From assembly GCA_010093685.1 (NCBI GenBank), contig MU006224.1, positions 154,476 through 218,475 on the forward strand: DNA of 64,000 nucleotides, written 5' to 3'. The notes under the pieces are model-generated. The model saw only the letters and a program-made list of their open reading frames with translations, had not been told where the DNA came from and ran no database searches. Origin of the DNA: Ophiobolus disseminans (taxonomy: Eukaryota; Ascomycota; Dothideomycetes; Pleosporales; Phaeosphaeriaceae). The position numbers were made by a program, and so were the translations under genes. Of the stretch, positions 33,292 through 46,057 are shown in pieces; positions within the stretch are counted from its first letter, which is position 1, and every line of letters starts with the position of its first letter.

Positions 33292-36200
33292 TGCGCGCTC
33301 AATGTCTTAACGTCCATCACACGCATTCCTTGCTGTCTCTGAGGGATAGCCGCCGCATCTGTCTTTCTTCGACGAGAGGCAGTCGGATCTTGTGATCGCT
33401 TTTTGTTTTGCTGTCAGCTTAAACCTACGGGTGAGCAGGCATTGGCATGGGTCGGCGTTGTGGAGTTTGCAGCGATTTAGCCTCCAGCCGCGGTCTCTTT
33501 CTTTTCTCGCATCTTGTTCTAGGGCGTCTTCGTCGATTTGCGACCTAGGACGGACATTTCATCGCCACTTGACGTCTCTGCGTACGTTTGCGGCATGTAT
33601 CGATACCCCAATGACGATCTATCTTACACCCAGGCATGTCTTTCATACCACGATGTGTGTGTACCACATTCCCTTCTGACATGCTGATCACATCGACTTG
33701 GCAACTTATCTACGACTGTTGTACGTGGCGAAAACAAACCGGAACAATATCGTCCGCTCCGTACGGCAATCTCATATCAAGAGCGATCGGCGCAATCAGA
33801 TGCTGCCAAGAATGCCGAGTGGCTTGGATGGAGGTACATCGACATTGTATTCTTCTCACATGCATTTGTTTATGGAAGTGTGTGCAGGCCTGATGACCCC
33901 ACATGTTACGCGCAAGACATTTGCATTGTTCCGCGGACCTCAGATGCGATTCCGGTGGAGTACGCCACCATGTGCTCCACCCCGCACTGGGCCAGGCGCG
34001 AAAAGGCTGGATGTGTTGCAAGGGAGGCGCGGCAGGCGCAGCGGAGCCTTGGCTCCCGCCTGCTAAGTGAGCCACAACCGTTAGCCATGCAACCTAAGAC
34101 TTACACAAGCCGGAAGGCATTTCGCATCGTGCTTGTTTTGGCCACAGGTGCGGATATTGATTTTGGGCAGACATTAATATCAACACGTTGTACAGATTAA
34201 ACATTAGCATCAGAAGGGTCCCAAAGCCCTTGGATGATCACGAGCACAGCCATCAAGAGGTTTGGATAGGAAGCACTGGGCGGATCAGCGTGTCTCGCAG
34301 TGTTAATCCAGCCAAGCAATCGAACTAACATCGCGCAGTATCAAACACAATGCAATCGCCACGGCGAGCCAAGCCCTGCATTGGGTATTTCCACCTTCGA
34401 AGTACATTGCAATTGCTGCAAAATGACTACTTGCAGGTTAGCACGCACAATATGGCTACGGTCATGTGAAGTGACAAAGTATTTGTATCACCCTCAGTCC
34501 AATTTCAAGAGTCGGCAGTTATGATGTACTAACAATCTTCACATTCCTCTTGCGCACAATTTATCGGCGATCACGGCTACTTCTGAACGTCCGCGGACGA
34601 ACATACCTGAGGCTCTAGCAGACTCCAAGGGTAGAGCCTCCGCAATATCCACCATGCAAGATGTATGCAGCCAGCCTTGGACGAAACTTGGCTGCCGGGT
34701 CTCCGCCAGCCACACCCGTAATGAAGCACATGAAGCATTGCCGACGGTTTCTGCGGATTGCCAATCCGGCTTGGGCGGTGCTTGTAATTACTGGTGGTGG
34801 ATTCTTGGATATTCTACCGATCGACCCCAGTTCTGCCATCTCGAATGCCGTCGGTACCGGTCACCAGAACCTTCCAAGAATCAGACCACTCTCGCGTGCA
34901 CAGCGTACCAATGATCTGAATATTGGGTTTCAAATGGCGATCATCAGTCCTCCCGACAGACGTTGTACCGTACCTCGGCGTGTGAATTGTGCTGCATCCT
35001 GGCAAACGGTCTTCACATAGCTGCCAGTCGATGTACAGATAAGCGTCCTGCGGAACAAAGAGGTCCGTCAATGAGGACTCGCGCTACCTTAGCTGGCACT
35101 GTGATCTACTCCTAAGCGGATACTACTTTCACGCCAACTAAGGCTGAAACGCAGTACCAGCACACCACACCAGCAAAAGCACAACGCTTGATCTTCCCAA
35201 TTTCCAAGATCTCCTTTTAACCACCAGTATGTCCTCTCCAACGCTCTGTCAGACCCATCGACGTGGTACGCCAATCCGGCAGATGCAAACCCAATATCAG
35301 ACGCACGCACTCAGCCTCGGCCAAGACCCAGCCCATGCAGTCTCACCCAAAGAGACAGCGATAGATGCATGCAGTTGCGCATATTTCCGTAACCGGCAAT
35401 CTTATTCCAAACAGCGAGATACATCAGGCACATCTGCATACAATCGAGCACGTGTTCACGATATAAGAAACACCAAGACATCTTAATCACCATGTGCCGG
35501 TCTGCCATGCTCAGCAGCCCAGATCGTCACATCCTTGCAGGCAGAAGCTTCTAGGTGTGTTGATCGGACCGTCTGGATGGACTGGCATCGCGATTGAAGT
35601 TGTTGGATTGTTGATGGGTACGTACACCTGCCACGCGCGTCAAGCTCCACACAAGTATGTAAGCTTCACGATCGACGCGAAGAGGCGCCGAAGACCCTGA
35701 CCCAGCACGAGAATATTGCGGAAGAGCATGATTCAACGTCAACGGCCAATGTCATCGGTAAGGGGGACGGCGATGCTGCTGGCAGGTACATGTGGAAGTA
35801 ATCATCCCCAGTCAGACAAGCATACCCTATGCACATGCACATGTCAACTCCGAATCCTTCCCAAAATCTCACACACGCATGCATGCATGCTAGCCAGAGT
35901 AACTCAGCCCGGTTTTCCAAGATCTGTCTCATAAATGGTAATCAACACTCACAATCGCACAGCCAACTGCCGGAGCCGCGGGCGCTTGCTACTTCCCCAC
36001 ATCTCGCGGTGAACACAGTACTCGTGCGAAAACACGGGTGTTAAAGCTACACAGTAATATCACAGTGCGGTATACACGGGTAATAACAGGCTGTGATATA
36101 GCTATTGCGGCTGATTACATATATCTCGAAGGATTGTGCGGCTCTTGCGGCTTTGACAGGGTTGGCACGTTTGTTTGCAAAACACCGTTTCATCGAAACA

Positions 36201-36754
36201 AAATTTCATTGACTCTCACATTTACTTTTTTTTTGGGTTGCGGCCCGACGTGCTTGGCGGGAATATTAACTCTTGGAATATGCCTGTGCTGGAGCCGGTT
36301 CCGCTGTGTTCCCGCCGCGCCCGGTAGCTGACATCCAAGGGGGTCGCACGGTGGCACAAGGATGCCGCTTGTACGCGGTGTGCAGCTGGGCATGGCATTT
36401 GCATATCTTGGGAGTTGTGCAAGTGGTGGGTCGCACAAAGAGGTGATGGAATGTGTGTATGTAATTTGTGTGATTGTGAAGGAAATCTATTTTGGTGATT
36501 CGTAAACCGATGCTCGACCACGGGTTGGGAGGGAGCTCCTTGCGCCTACAGATCCGATGCTGAAGTAGAAGAGCCATCGTAAACGCTAAATGCAGAAGGA
36601 AAGCAAGGCAATGCCGAAAGCGCCTATGAGAACTGAAGGGAAAAGTTAAAGAGATCTTAAAATGAAAATGCGCACTTTGCAGCGCTCGTGACGCAAATAT
36701 AACACATGCCTCTCTCAACCAATGGGGTATACGCTAATAAAAGACAGCAACGTC
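33292..36754. other. gene-poor stretch of 3.5 kb
   Basis: No frame above about 120 codons and none with a recognisable domain on either strand. A short ATGC microsatellite-like stretch is at 35875-35892. The last 100-200 bp are the 3' region of the transporter. I see no transposase, reverse transcriptase or RNA gene. Confidence 0.5.
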
Positions 36755-38503
36755 TCAAGCCATGCGCTCGGGTTGATGCACTTTCTCGCTCGACATTTGC
36801 CGCGAGGGCATCTCGCTGGGCACACGAGTTGGCGCTTGGGAAAGACGGTCGGGTGATCCAATGTCGCTCTTGTAGCCTTTCTCTCGGTCTGACTGAAGAT
36901 GGCGGCCGATCATGCGTGCGAGCTTGGTGCGAACCATCTCGCCATCCTCGCAGGGCAGGTACCATCTAGTAAGCACCATGCAGACGAACGAGAGGAAGAG
37001 GCAGAATCCTGACCACATCTGTAGAGTGAGGTAGGATTGGTACTTTGAGATGAGGTGGCCTGCGATGACAGGGCCAGTGAGAGCTGGAATCGCAGCAAAG
37101 CTGTACATCATGCCTGTCCAGTGCCCAAGCTTCTTTTTCGCAAAATGCTTCGTATCTGATGTGGTGTACGTGCAATTGAGGATGTTGGAAATGGATGCAG
37201 GAGGGCAGCCAATGACGGTACCGGAGAAGAGACCGAAGACAACGCAGAATGCAATGGCGGCACTCTCGGAGCTAGCCAACGGCCACAGGACGAGGACGAG
37301 GAGGGAGCAAGTGATTTGTGCGGCACCGTGCATGTTCAGTGACCCGACCTTGTCGGAGAAGTGAGCAAGGATCAAGCGGCCAACCGTGGACGATCCGTTC
37401 ATGATGGTAAGGAGCCAAAAAGTCTCGATGGGTGCGTTGTCTTCGCCGTTGGGAGCTGGCTGTTGGCCAGCACGGTTCCGAGTTCCGTAGCCGTGGAATG
37501 CCGCCCACTTCACTATGTTAGCTGCTGCTACCACAATAGGCCGGGTCGTGCTTACCTCTTCAACATTGAAGAACACTGGGTAAAATCCAAAGAACATGAA
37601 AGCCACAGCGGCAGTGAACCACCAGAACGCCTTGTTGGTCTTGACATCCGTGTCAAACCAAGTGCGCTTTGATGCCCACTTTTGGGGTGCGTGATGATCG
37701 TGGTCTGGATTTGGTGTGGCGAAGATGAAAGAGTAGATGCAGGTGAGGGTGGTCAAACCTGCGACGCAGCGAACGGCTCTGTTGAAGTCAAGTGCTTCGA
37801 TCAGATAGCGAAGCATGGTGGGATATACCACACCTGCGATGCTGGCGCCGCACGCGACATATCCCACGGCGAGGCCACGTCGCTTAGGAAACCATGTGGA
37901 TGCAACTGAGTGAGGTGAGTAAGGGTGTTATTGTTGGAAACCCGTGAAGAACATACCTTGGGAACTTGAAACGAAGAAAGGCGCCATGCCCAACCCGACA
38001 ACGAGACCTTGCAAGGCCCAGATGGTGCCAAAGTTGGCTCTGGCACCGACGTCTGAGGGATGGACTACAGAGAGCAAAAACAATCCTAGAGGCACACAGA
38101 TTGAGCCAAATCCGATGACGTGGCGTGCATAACCGGCGTCTAGTAGTCGACCGACTGGGTTGGAAAGGAGGAGGACGAGGAATGATTGTGTAGAGCCGAT
38201 GAGGTTTAGCTGTAGCTGATCTGTGTTCCGCAGTGAATGGCCGACATAGTACGACGACCAGGTGCCGTATGCATTGACGAGGCCCCAGGAGTTGAACATG
38301 AGGAAGAAGCAGCCTAACAAGCAGGCGTATGCTCGCCACGATTGAGGCCAATCGGGCTCATCCATCGAGCTGTCAACCGAAGGTCGTGGTGATGACCTGG
38401 ATGGTTGCATGTTTCGCACGGAACCAGCTTCTGTGGGTGTGTTTGAGAGTTGTAGGCTGACCTCGCTGCCTTTCCGGCTGTCTTTGTCGAAGGAGTATGT
38501 CAT
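36755..38503 (-). CDS. MFS transporter, monocarboxylate (MCT) type
   Basis: Three exons, 38503-37957, 37905-37556 and 37507-36755, give 549 residues with twelve expected membrane segments. The cytosolic N-terminus ends at DEPDWPQSWRAYACLLGCFF; TM1 carries NSWGLVNAYGTWSSYYV. The segment between TM4 and TM5 reads STWFPKRRGLAVGYVACGAS, the fungal MCT signature (WF.KRRGLA.G). The large central loop (residues about 245-340) and basic C-terminal tail are typical. Related fungal proteins import monocarboxylates or act in secondary metabolite clusters, but no such cluster surrounds it. The second intron (37508-37555) is 48 nt, a multiple of three without stops, so its retention would add 16 residues. 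The start at 38503 was chosen over an upstream in-frame ATG (38623). Confidence 0.88.
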
Positions 38504-41500
38504 CGTGAAATTTGGTGTTCTTATGGAGTGACGTTTGTACGTGCGTGGGGTGGAGTGGAAGAGGAAGTGACAACCCAGCAGTTGGGGAAGGCGGTGACGT
38601 TCTGACAAAAACGTGCTCAACACAAGGGCTCGTGTTGGAGGGGGCGCGTTTAATAGGACGTACTGATTGGGAATTTGTATGCAACTATGCGACGGGGCAC
38701 CAAACTCAGGGCTGCGGATGGGCCGGTATAAGTACTCCCTTACTCAGGTGAGAGTACTTGTTGGATCTGGGGTACGTACTAAAGACATTAATTGAGGGAT
38801 AGGGCTCCACCCTCGCCCAAGCACGCGCGTAACCCCCGTGTGCTAAGACTGCTGCCCATGGTGACGTGGTGGTCAAACCGGCTGTGCAATGGGGAATAGA
38901 GGGCCGGGGGCACACAAGCAATGCAAGGAAACAAACCCAAGAAAGGCCAAGCAAGTGATGCACAATCTATGCGGAAGCCTTGTCTCCGCCCAAGTCAGGG
39001 TCTGCTGGTCGTTATCAGGGACCCGCGCTCAACGCTATCCCATGCAGCCCAAGACTTGTGGATGCGGAATGATGCTCGTCTGTAATTGTACAACGTCCGG
39101 CGCAATTAGCGGTGATTGCTTCCACGGTACTCATAACAGCTGTCAGAAGCGCATGGTTGATTGACGACATCTCGTGGAATCGAAATGTCTCGAGACGTGT
39201 CGTGAGCCGGCATTCTACTGGTTGTCGCCTCATTCGTAACCATAGTGGGACGAGAAACATCATCGTACATAGCGTATGTAGCTTCCCACCGAATGAGCGA
39301 GTGTGCTCAAACACTGAATGCTGATAAGCGGACCAAGAAAGGCCTGTTTCAGAAGAGTGAAGACAACCGGCAAAGGGCTTCTTTCTTTTTCGGGGGTAGG
39401 GGGTGAGGTGGCTTTTCAGGGTGCCCCAAGGGAAAGCGGAGCGGGCCATTCGCTTGGCGCTATTTCAGCGGAGGCGTCATATTGAAGCTGACAATTGGGC
39501 CGGTATGTTCCACAAGCCAAAAGGGTGATGTACATTGACCTACATTCCGCCTTGGCGGGCTCCACTCGGCTTTTCGATGTTGAGAATGCATGTACTCCCA
39601 TAGTAATGCGGATGATTTTCCATAACAGTTCGGAACAACGGAGGTAATCTGAGTGTGTGGGCGAAATGACCTCAGAGACGATGGTACCGAACGACTTCGA
39701 TGCCCTGAGCGCCGCCATGTTGTCGCTCGACTGTAGTCACACTACATTCCCATTCCCAGGCCGACGTGACAGCAAGATCATCGCAGGGCCCACCGAGGAC
39801 CTGGGATATGGTGCTTCGTTATCTTGACACAGCCTCAATTGCTTATGTGGGTGATCGACGGTTGTTTCTTGGCACACGAGATCTGTGCCCCACGCCATCT
39901 TGAGGCTTCGATTCTTTTTCGAGCCGCAGTAAAGATAGGGGCGCAAAAAAATGCAGTCAGCCGTCATACCGTTGAGGCTGTTTACGACGTCTCACGAATG
40001 AGTTGCCAAGGGGAAGATCGCGTTCATGGACGACCCAAGACGAGGCGACAATGGTTTGTTGGTACAGCATCGCGACAGATGTTCGGCTCCCCTGCACCCG
40101 TGAGCAGCTCGGCATGTCACAGCAATGTCCTACCGAGAGCCTTTAGCGATACAGTGGTTTTGGTCCGAAGAGACGTGGAATGCGATGCGACGAAAGATGG
40201 TTCGGCGTTTGGCGAACAAAAGATCTGCGATCTAGCTTCCAAACACGCCAAGCCGATCGTCATCCGCATGACTTTACTTCCAGGTCAGGCAACTCTCCCC
40301 CAAGCATCGTCCAAATCAGGATCGACTGCACCTGTTCGAGACGAGTCTTGGTTGCACCTGTCATTGTTAGAGTGGCGTCTGGAACTCGAAACCCCGATTT
40401 CACCCTAGATTGCTGCAGATCACACTCGCACGCAACGTTCCTTTGTCGGCCGGGACTGCGCATTCTTCCATCCTCCCCCATTACTGCGCATTGCTCATGG
40501 ATGCGATGTTGTTGAGGCCCGCCACGCTGGCCGGCTGTCGGGACAGCCCTGGAGGATGGCAGTATGACGACATCGCCAGAACACGGCATACAGGACGGTC
40601 TTCCCTACTGAAGTACGTCAGGCGCGTCGTAAACTGGTCCACTGCTGCTCCAGAATGTGGGGTTGTGTCGTGGACTGCCCCAGGCCCGAGTCGTTCTCTG
40701 GTGACTTTGTGCTTCAGGCGTCATAACTCGAACCCCACAGTCCTCGTCTTTCACTACTCGCCGTCTATTTAAGCGACGAGCTCTATGTTCGTGGCTATAG
40801 ACAGACAAGTGCGTGAAGCTGATGTGCCCCTTTCTTGGGCGCGAGATGGGCGCAATGAAAGCGCACAGATGCCCTGTCAGGCTGCACACAGCGTAAAGCA
40901 ATTCAAGATGACTCGAGGCAATAGGGGTGGTTTGACGGGTCTTCACCACTATAGTGTGTCCTGACAGTTAACACCACATACCAAGTATAGACTCCTAAGC
41001 ACGGTTCTGCTTGTCTTGAAGTAAGTTCCGCGGGAAGATACACTTAGATTCTTCGAGACACGAACTCTAGGAGTAGATAGTTCGGGCCTTTCCAGCTCCG
41101 AAATCCCAAATGCTCTTTAACTCTTGTCCTAGCTTATCGGTGTTGCGCAATGACGCGCAGTGCACGCACTTCGTGTTTTGCAGATCGGCCAGCACGATCG
41201 ATCCAGCACTCCAGACATCTCACCTCCCTCGTGGGATATTTTCCTTGTCTTATCAACACATCTTATCCTTCCGATCTCCTCCCAAGTACCAGGAGCCTCG
41301 GTCAAGGGATCGCCGTTCAGATAAACTAATACGAGCGGAGCGGAGAAGCGCCACAGCATCATACCCCCGAACCGAGGTTCTTGTTAGTCACAATCAGGCC
41401 ACTCGTGCCGCACCCGCATCCGCACCCTAATCAGCGGCAACCCTCTGCGAGTTGGTGCTGGCGGAGCGGAATATTAGCTAGGGAAACTGTGATCAGAAGA

Positions 41501-42620
41501 TGCTGCATTCTCCGTTACTACTCAACCACAGACTTGAACATGGCAACGACCCAACCTTCGCATCCTATCCAAACACTGGCCGCCTTCAGGGCTAAATTAT
41601 CACAACCAAAGGACTGGAGCTCGGCCGGTATAGCAAACCTCCAAGAATATGACGAAATTCTGCGAGGATGATTGAGTTGTGGAATGGGGCGGAGAGGAGG
41701 AGGTCGTTTCCTTCCTACCCTTGCGCCACGCTTGCCACATCGGGGCGTAACTCGTCCCTCGCGTTTCGAAACAACCACCAGCTATCAACATCTTGAAGAT
41801 GTACTTAGAGAAGAGAAAGAGATTTAATACTATATGGTAACCAGTTGCAAATCAGGTACAATGCCTAGGTCGGAGCAGTACCGTTTGCAATTCAACGGAG
41901 AGCGAACAAATGCTGGGACAACACGACGAAAGGAGTGCGCGGAAACTCCGACATACTATACACTTCATCGTATCATCATACCCCAACTTCGCCTGCTACC
42001 GTGGGTCCAACACAACGAAACCATACCAAGGTCTTAATTCTCACATTCTTGAGCGAAAATGGAGAAATGGCCGTTGTCCCTAAAGCGTCACCCAGCAATC
42101 ACGAACGGAAGATGACTCTATGGAACAAACAACTCTTCTATAATAGCTGCGAGTCTATACAGGCTTGTGTCAAGATTCAATACCGTCCTGCTATCATGAC
42201 CATCGCTAATGCACCAGTTCACAGCAACGCACCTCTGGATCACAGATGCCTAGAGCACAGAGAAAAGGTCTCTTTGGTTGAACTACAGAGGCGGAGAAAA
42301 ATAGAGCGGGACGAATGGAAATGGTTACATCTACCACAGGCTCAGACTGAGCCGGCGTGGTCCGCTAATTTTAGCTCGTCATGAACCACGGTATACTACC
42401 TTTCCACCAGGACCTATTAAACACAAACTCGCACCTCCTAGAATCAAAACTCTCGCTGCCCGCAAGCCTGCACGCAGCATTTTCAAAACCAAATACCACC
42501 ACGCCATTGTACCATTGAAAGTATCCCCAAGCTTCGCGAAACATATTGAAGCGAGTTATAGGCTCGACTTCTTCGTCTTACTCCACAATCTTCACGGCCC
42601 AAAGAATTTCCAACACAACG
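38504..42620. other. gene-poor stretch of 4.1 kb
   Basis: The first 300 bp should be the transporter promoter and include an inverted repeat AAGTACTC...GAGTACTT near 38730-38760. The longest frame (39824-40408, 194 codons, plus strand) has no recognisable domain, no low-complexity or intron logic and is not called. A 43-codon frame at 41540-41671 starting MATTQPSHPIQT is conserved-looking in composition but unproven. Confidence 0.45.
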
Positions 42621-43418
42621 ATGACGCGCATCTTCGAAGCCTATCCCACACGGCGCAACACGAACAATGCTCCGCCGCCATACTCGGAGCCTACGATACC
42701 AACGACACCAGCACCCCCATCACCCCCTCTCGTCACCCAGACCCCAAGTACTCGGAAGGGCTACAGAAGCTTCAAAGATTGGTCCGAAAGTCCAGCCGGC
42801 CGGAAAGCGATAGCACAGCTCCGCCGCTACCTAATAGAGATTTTGGCCTTTACTTTCGAAGCCGACATGACCGTCATCAACGCAGTCTTAAGTCAAGCCG
42901 ACGGTACAAAGACAACCCTATCGGATGCCGAACATGCCTCTCTCCTCGCCCTCGCGCATCTCATAAGAAGCATGTACCCGAAAGTCGGCAAACCGGAATG
43001 GCTTACCATCCCAGATAGCGATATCACAATGATCACAGAAGCCGTCAGCAAACCCATCAAGTTTCTCAAACTCGATGGCTGTCTTGTGTTCGAGCTTCTC
43101 GCTAGCTATGCCGATCACCAGTGTGATTCCTCCAAGTAGAAAATGACACTAGTTGCACAACGCATACCTTGGCTCGCGAAATACCGCTCGGTACGGTGTG
43201 ATGGACTGCTCGCGCTCGGAAAGATGGTACGGAGCCATGTTGATATTTCGCTCCTCATCGCGAACAACGAAAGCGTGCGGAAGCTTCTGGGCGAAGCTAT
43301 GATCGAGTGGCAAAGGAAAAGAAACTTGGAAGATTTGTTAATCAAGGGCGGTGATGCTTCTACTTGGAGGTTTGTTTTTCTTGTGGAGGCTTTGGAACCG
43401 TTACACTGGTCGCGCTAA
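42621..43418 (+). pseudogene. hypothetical protein with one in-frame TAG
   Basis: From ATG 42621 (MTRIFEAYPTRRNTN) the frame runs through a Pro-rich stretch (about 20-45) and a helical region (RKAIAQLRRYLIEILAFTFE; TTLSDAEHASLLALAHLIRS) to TAG at 43137-43139, then continues in the same frame without interruption for 92 more codons (TLVAQRIPWLAKYRSVRCDG; EPLHWSR at the end). The composition and helix pattern on both sides are alike, so the two halves look like one protein of 264 residues plus the stop position. I found no GT-AG intron that removes the stop. I do not recognise the family. It may be a recent pseudogene or, less likely, a readthrough gene. A further in-frame ATG 25 codons upstream (42546) is judged less likely. 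Confidence 0.55.
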
Positions 43419-43809
43419 GTGTTGTAGGAGATAGGAGACGCGTATGCCATAGTGCAATCGACTACCTAGGTAATGCAACCCACCTATGATCACTCTGCAA
43501 TGTCACTCTCCGCCGCGCGGAAGGCTAACAAAGAGGATAGTATACTGGCCTTGGGAGACATGGCAGGATCAGAAGTATCTATACGCTTTCATTTTGTGAC
43601 AATTCTCTATGTGATGGTGAAATGAGCGAGGAAGACTGGAGTCTAGGTATGTAACTTTCCCCACTCTTTGGATGGTTAGGGTAGTAATCTCCTCGGCGAA
43701 AAAGATGCTACACCTAGAGCAGGTGTTTTGCTTTCAACTGAACGGGCTGATCACGAAGGTAACTCTGTAACAAGAATAACGATTTACTGCGAACTCTTGA
43801 ACTACAATA
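43419..43809. other. intergenic, no gene recognised
   Basis: About 390 bp between the hypothetical gene and the AIM9-like gene; presumably promoter sequence of the latter. Confidence 0.45.
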
Positions 43810-45748
43810 ATGCCGGGCGCTTATTCGTGGCGTCTATTCGCAGGAATCCTAGCTGCGTCATGGCAGTCCTGGAGGCCCGAGCTTCTCGAAACGTAACTTC
43901 GTGCGCGTCGTCTTCCCATTGCCGCTCAACTTTCGTCAGTCATGCCCATAAGAAACATTGTCTGATCAGCGCCACGCTCATTTGGTCTTTCTGATATCAG
44001 ATTTTCAACCCGACTCGCATCCAGAAGACCTTTGTGGACTGCCGTACAACAGAAAACTCCTCAACCTTTAGCAGGCGTAATGAGTAAGCAACCCTCTGCT
44101 ATACCTATTGGCAACGATAACTAACCTTACATGTATAGATAAACCCAGTGACGCGTCCTTATTCTCATACACCTCCGGGCGATATCTGTTCAATGAAGAA
44201 CTTAGGTTGAAGGAGCGCTATGTTGAACTCAACATCGTAGCCCTATAACGTGCAGCCGAAGACGCCATTACCAATAAATATGGCAAAGTTACTAGCATAC
44301 GAAAGCTAGCGGAAGGGGGTTTCAACCGAGTATTGGTCCTCACGATGCAGGACGGCTTCGAAATGATCGCCAAGATCCCGTATCACATAGCCCAACCTAG
44401 CTTTTACGCTACTGCTAGCGAGGCTGCCACTTTAACGTTTCTTCAAGCACAAGGTATATCTGTTCCAGAAGTATACAGCTACTCTGCAACAGCGAATAAT
44501 CCTGTCGGTACTGAATATATCCTGATGGCAAAGGCCCCTGGGGTGTCCCTTGCGTCAAAATGGGAGTCCCTAGATGACCGCGACATCAAGAGAATTGCGA
44601 AAAGCTTTGTTGAACTTGAAACAAAACTTTTCAAGCTTCGCTTCAGCACTTTCGGCAGCTTGTACTTCAAGACGGACATTGCACCCAGCTCACAGGTTCC
44701 ATTATATGCAGAAGAAAATGCTATCGAAGCAGATCGATTTTGCATTGGGCCCATTGCCGACTACATGTTCTGGTACGGTAGAAGAGCCGGGCTACACATG
44801 AACCGCGGTCCTTGGAAAAAGCACGTCGAATACCTTCAATCCATAGCAAAGAAGGAAATGGGTTGGACGCGGCTTTACGGTACAGCAATGGAACCCGACT
44901 TTCCACATAACGCATCGGGTGTCGGGGTTCAACAGCCAGGAGATTTTCTTAAATTTCTGGAGTCTTATCAGTCATTGACGCCACATCTACTTCCGAAGAG
45001 CTCTGCACATCCTTTCAATCAACCAACACTCCGTCACCCCGACCTCACTCCTGGAAATATATTTATCACGCCCGAGACTGGCCAAATCTCGTGTCTTATT
45101 GACTGGCAACATGCCATTGTGCAGCCACAACTCCTCGCCGCTGGATACCCTCGTGCATTCGAGAATCCAGATGACCTGCTTCCACCCAAGCTAGTGATAC
45201 CCAAACTTCCAGAGCATCTCTCGTCCTTGAGCCCAGAAGAGCAGACCGCAACGCGCGAGTTACATCGCCAACGGCTTTTCTTTTACACGTATCGTGTGCT
45301 CAACGGTCATTTTAATCAAGCACACATTGAGGCCCTCCGCGACCCCCTCCTTCTTGGCCGTCAGATGCTCGTAGATCGGGCCGGCCGTCAGTGGGAAGGG
45401 AATTTCATAACGCTCAAAGGAGCCGTCATACGCATGGCTCAATTCTGGGAGCACCTGCCTGATGTACAAGGCATTGAATGCCCGCTGCGGTTTGATCGGT
45501 TCGAATCAGAAGCATTCGCGGATATTGAAGACACGTGGCTGAAGATGAGCTTTACCGTAGAGCAGTGGCGACAAACGGTGTGTGGCATGAGTGAAGAAGG
45601 ATGGGTCCGGAATGAAGATTATGAAGAATCCAAGCAGAAACTCGCAGATCTAGAGGAAGAGATTCGTCTACAGTGTAAAGGGGATGAAGAAGACACCCGG
45701 GCGTTCCAAACTGGTTGGCCGTTTTGTGATCGCGAAGAAGTGTACTAA
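43810..45748 (+). pseudogene. AIM9-like mitochondrial phosphotransferase, copy 1, one nonsense codon
   Basis: A tentative three-exon model (43810-43892, 44001-44083, 44139-45748) gives 591 codons: a presequence-like N-terminus (STRLASRRPLWTAVQQ), the family motif LFSYTSGRYLFNEE, the glycine loop KLAEGGFNRVLVLTM, the ATP-binding lysine in MIAKIPY, the catalytic RHPDLTPGNIFI and the metal-binding SCLIDWQHA. This is the aminoglycoside-phosphotransferase-fold family around yeast Aim9, widely expanded in fungi; it is not an antibiotic-resistance gene. The frame is broken by TAA at 44246-44248 (residue about 92), before the kinase core; the codon may have been CAA. An open frame from 44333 could still yield a 471-residue protein lacking the presequence and glycine loop. 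The GTAACT donor of intron 1 is weak and the first exon is uncertain. Confidence 0.7.
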
Positions 45749-46057
45749 GCTCGCCATCAATTCTCCATCGACCGTCTGCTCGACCAAGGGCTTGGATAAT
45801 GAAGGGAATAGGATGCCGTAGGAGACATTGAGTTGTAAGGTGGATAGCGTTAGGTCGACCTTATTGAAAGCACAGGAACGTGCACACCGCATAACAATTA
45901 TCTAACGACACGAATGCGAACCTTGTCTCAGGCATAACCCAAGCTACATCCTCCTTCTGAGGGCTCCATGCTTAACTCCAGTCGACCTTATCCCTCATTC
46001 ATCTTGATCTGGACGCCAAAGTTCAACCACAATCTCCTGTCTCTGCCAGCCAATGTA
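45749..46057. other. tail-to-tail spacer
   Basis: About 310 bp between two genes that end here; nothing recognised. Confidence 0.45.

Noticed and set aside
38725..38765. Inverted repeat AAGTACTC...GAGTACTT upstream of the MFS gene as an operator
   Set aside because: A single 8-bp palindrome with no matching transcription factor site known to me; mentioned only in the region note.
39824..40408. 194-codon plus-strand frame
   Set aside because: No domain, unusual composition and no splice logic; judged to be chance in a gene-poor stretch.
44333..45748. Antibiotic-resistance aminoglycoside phosphotransferase
   Set aside because: The kinase fold is shared, but the presequence-like start and motifs are those of fungal AIM9-like proteins.
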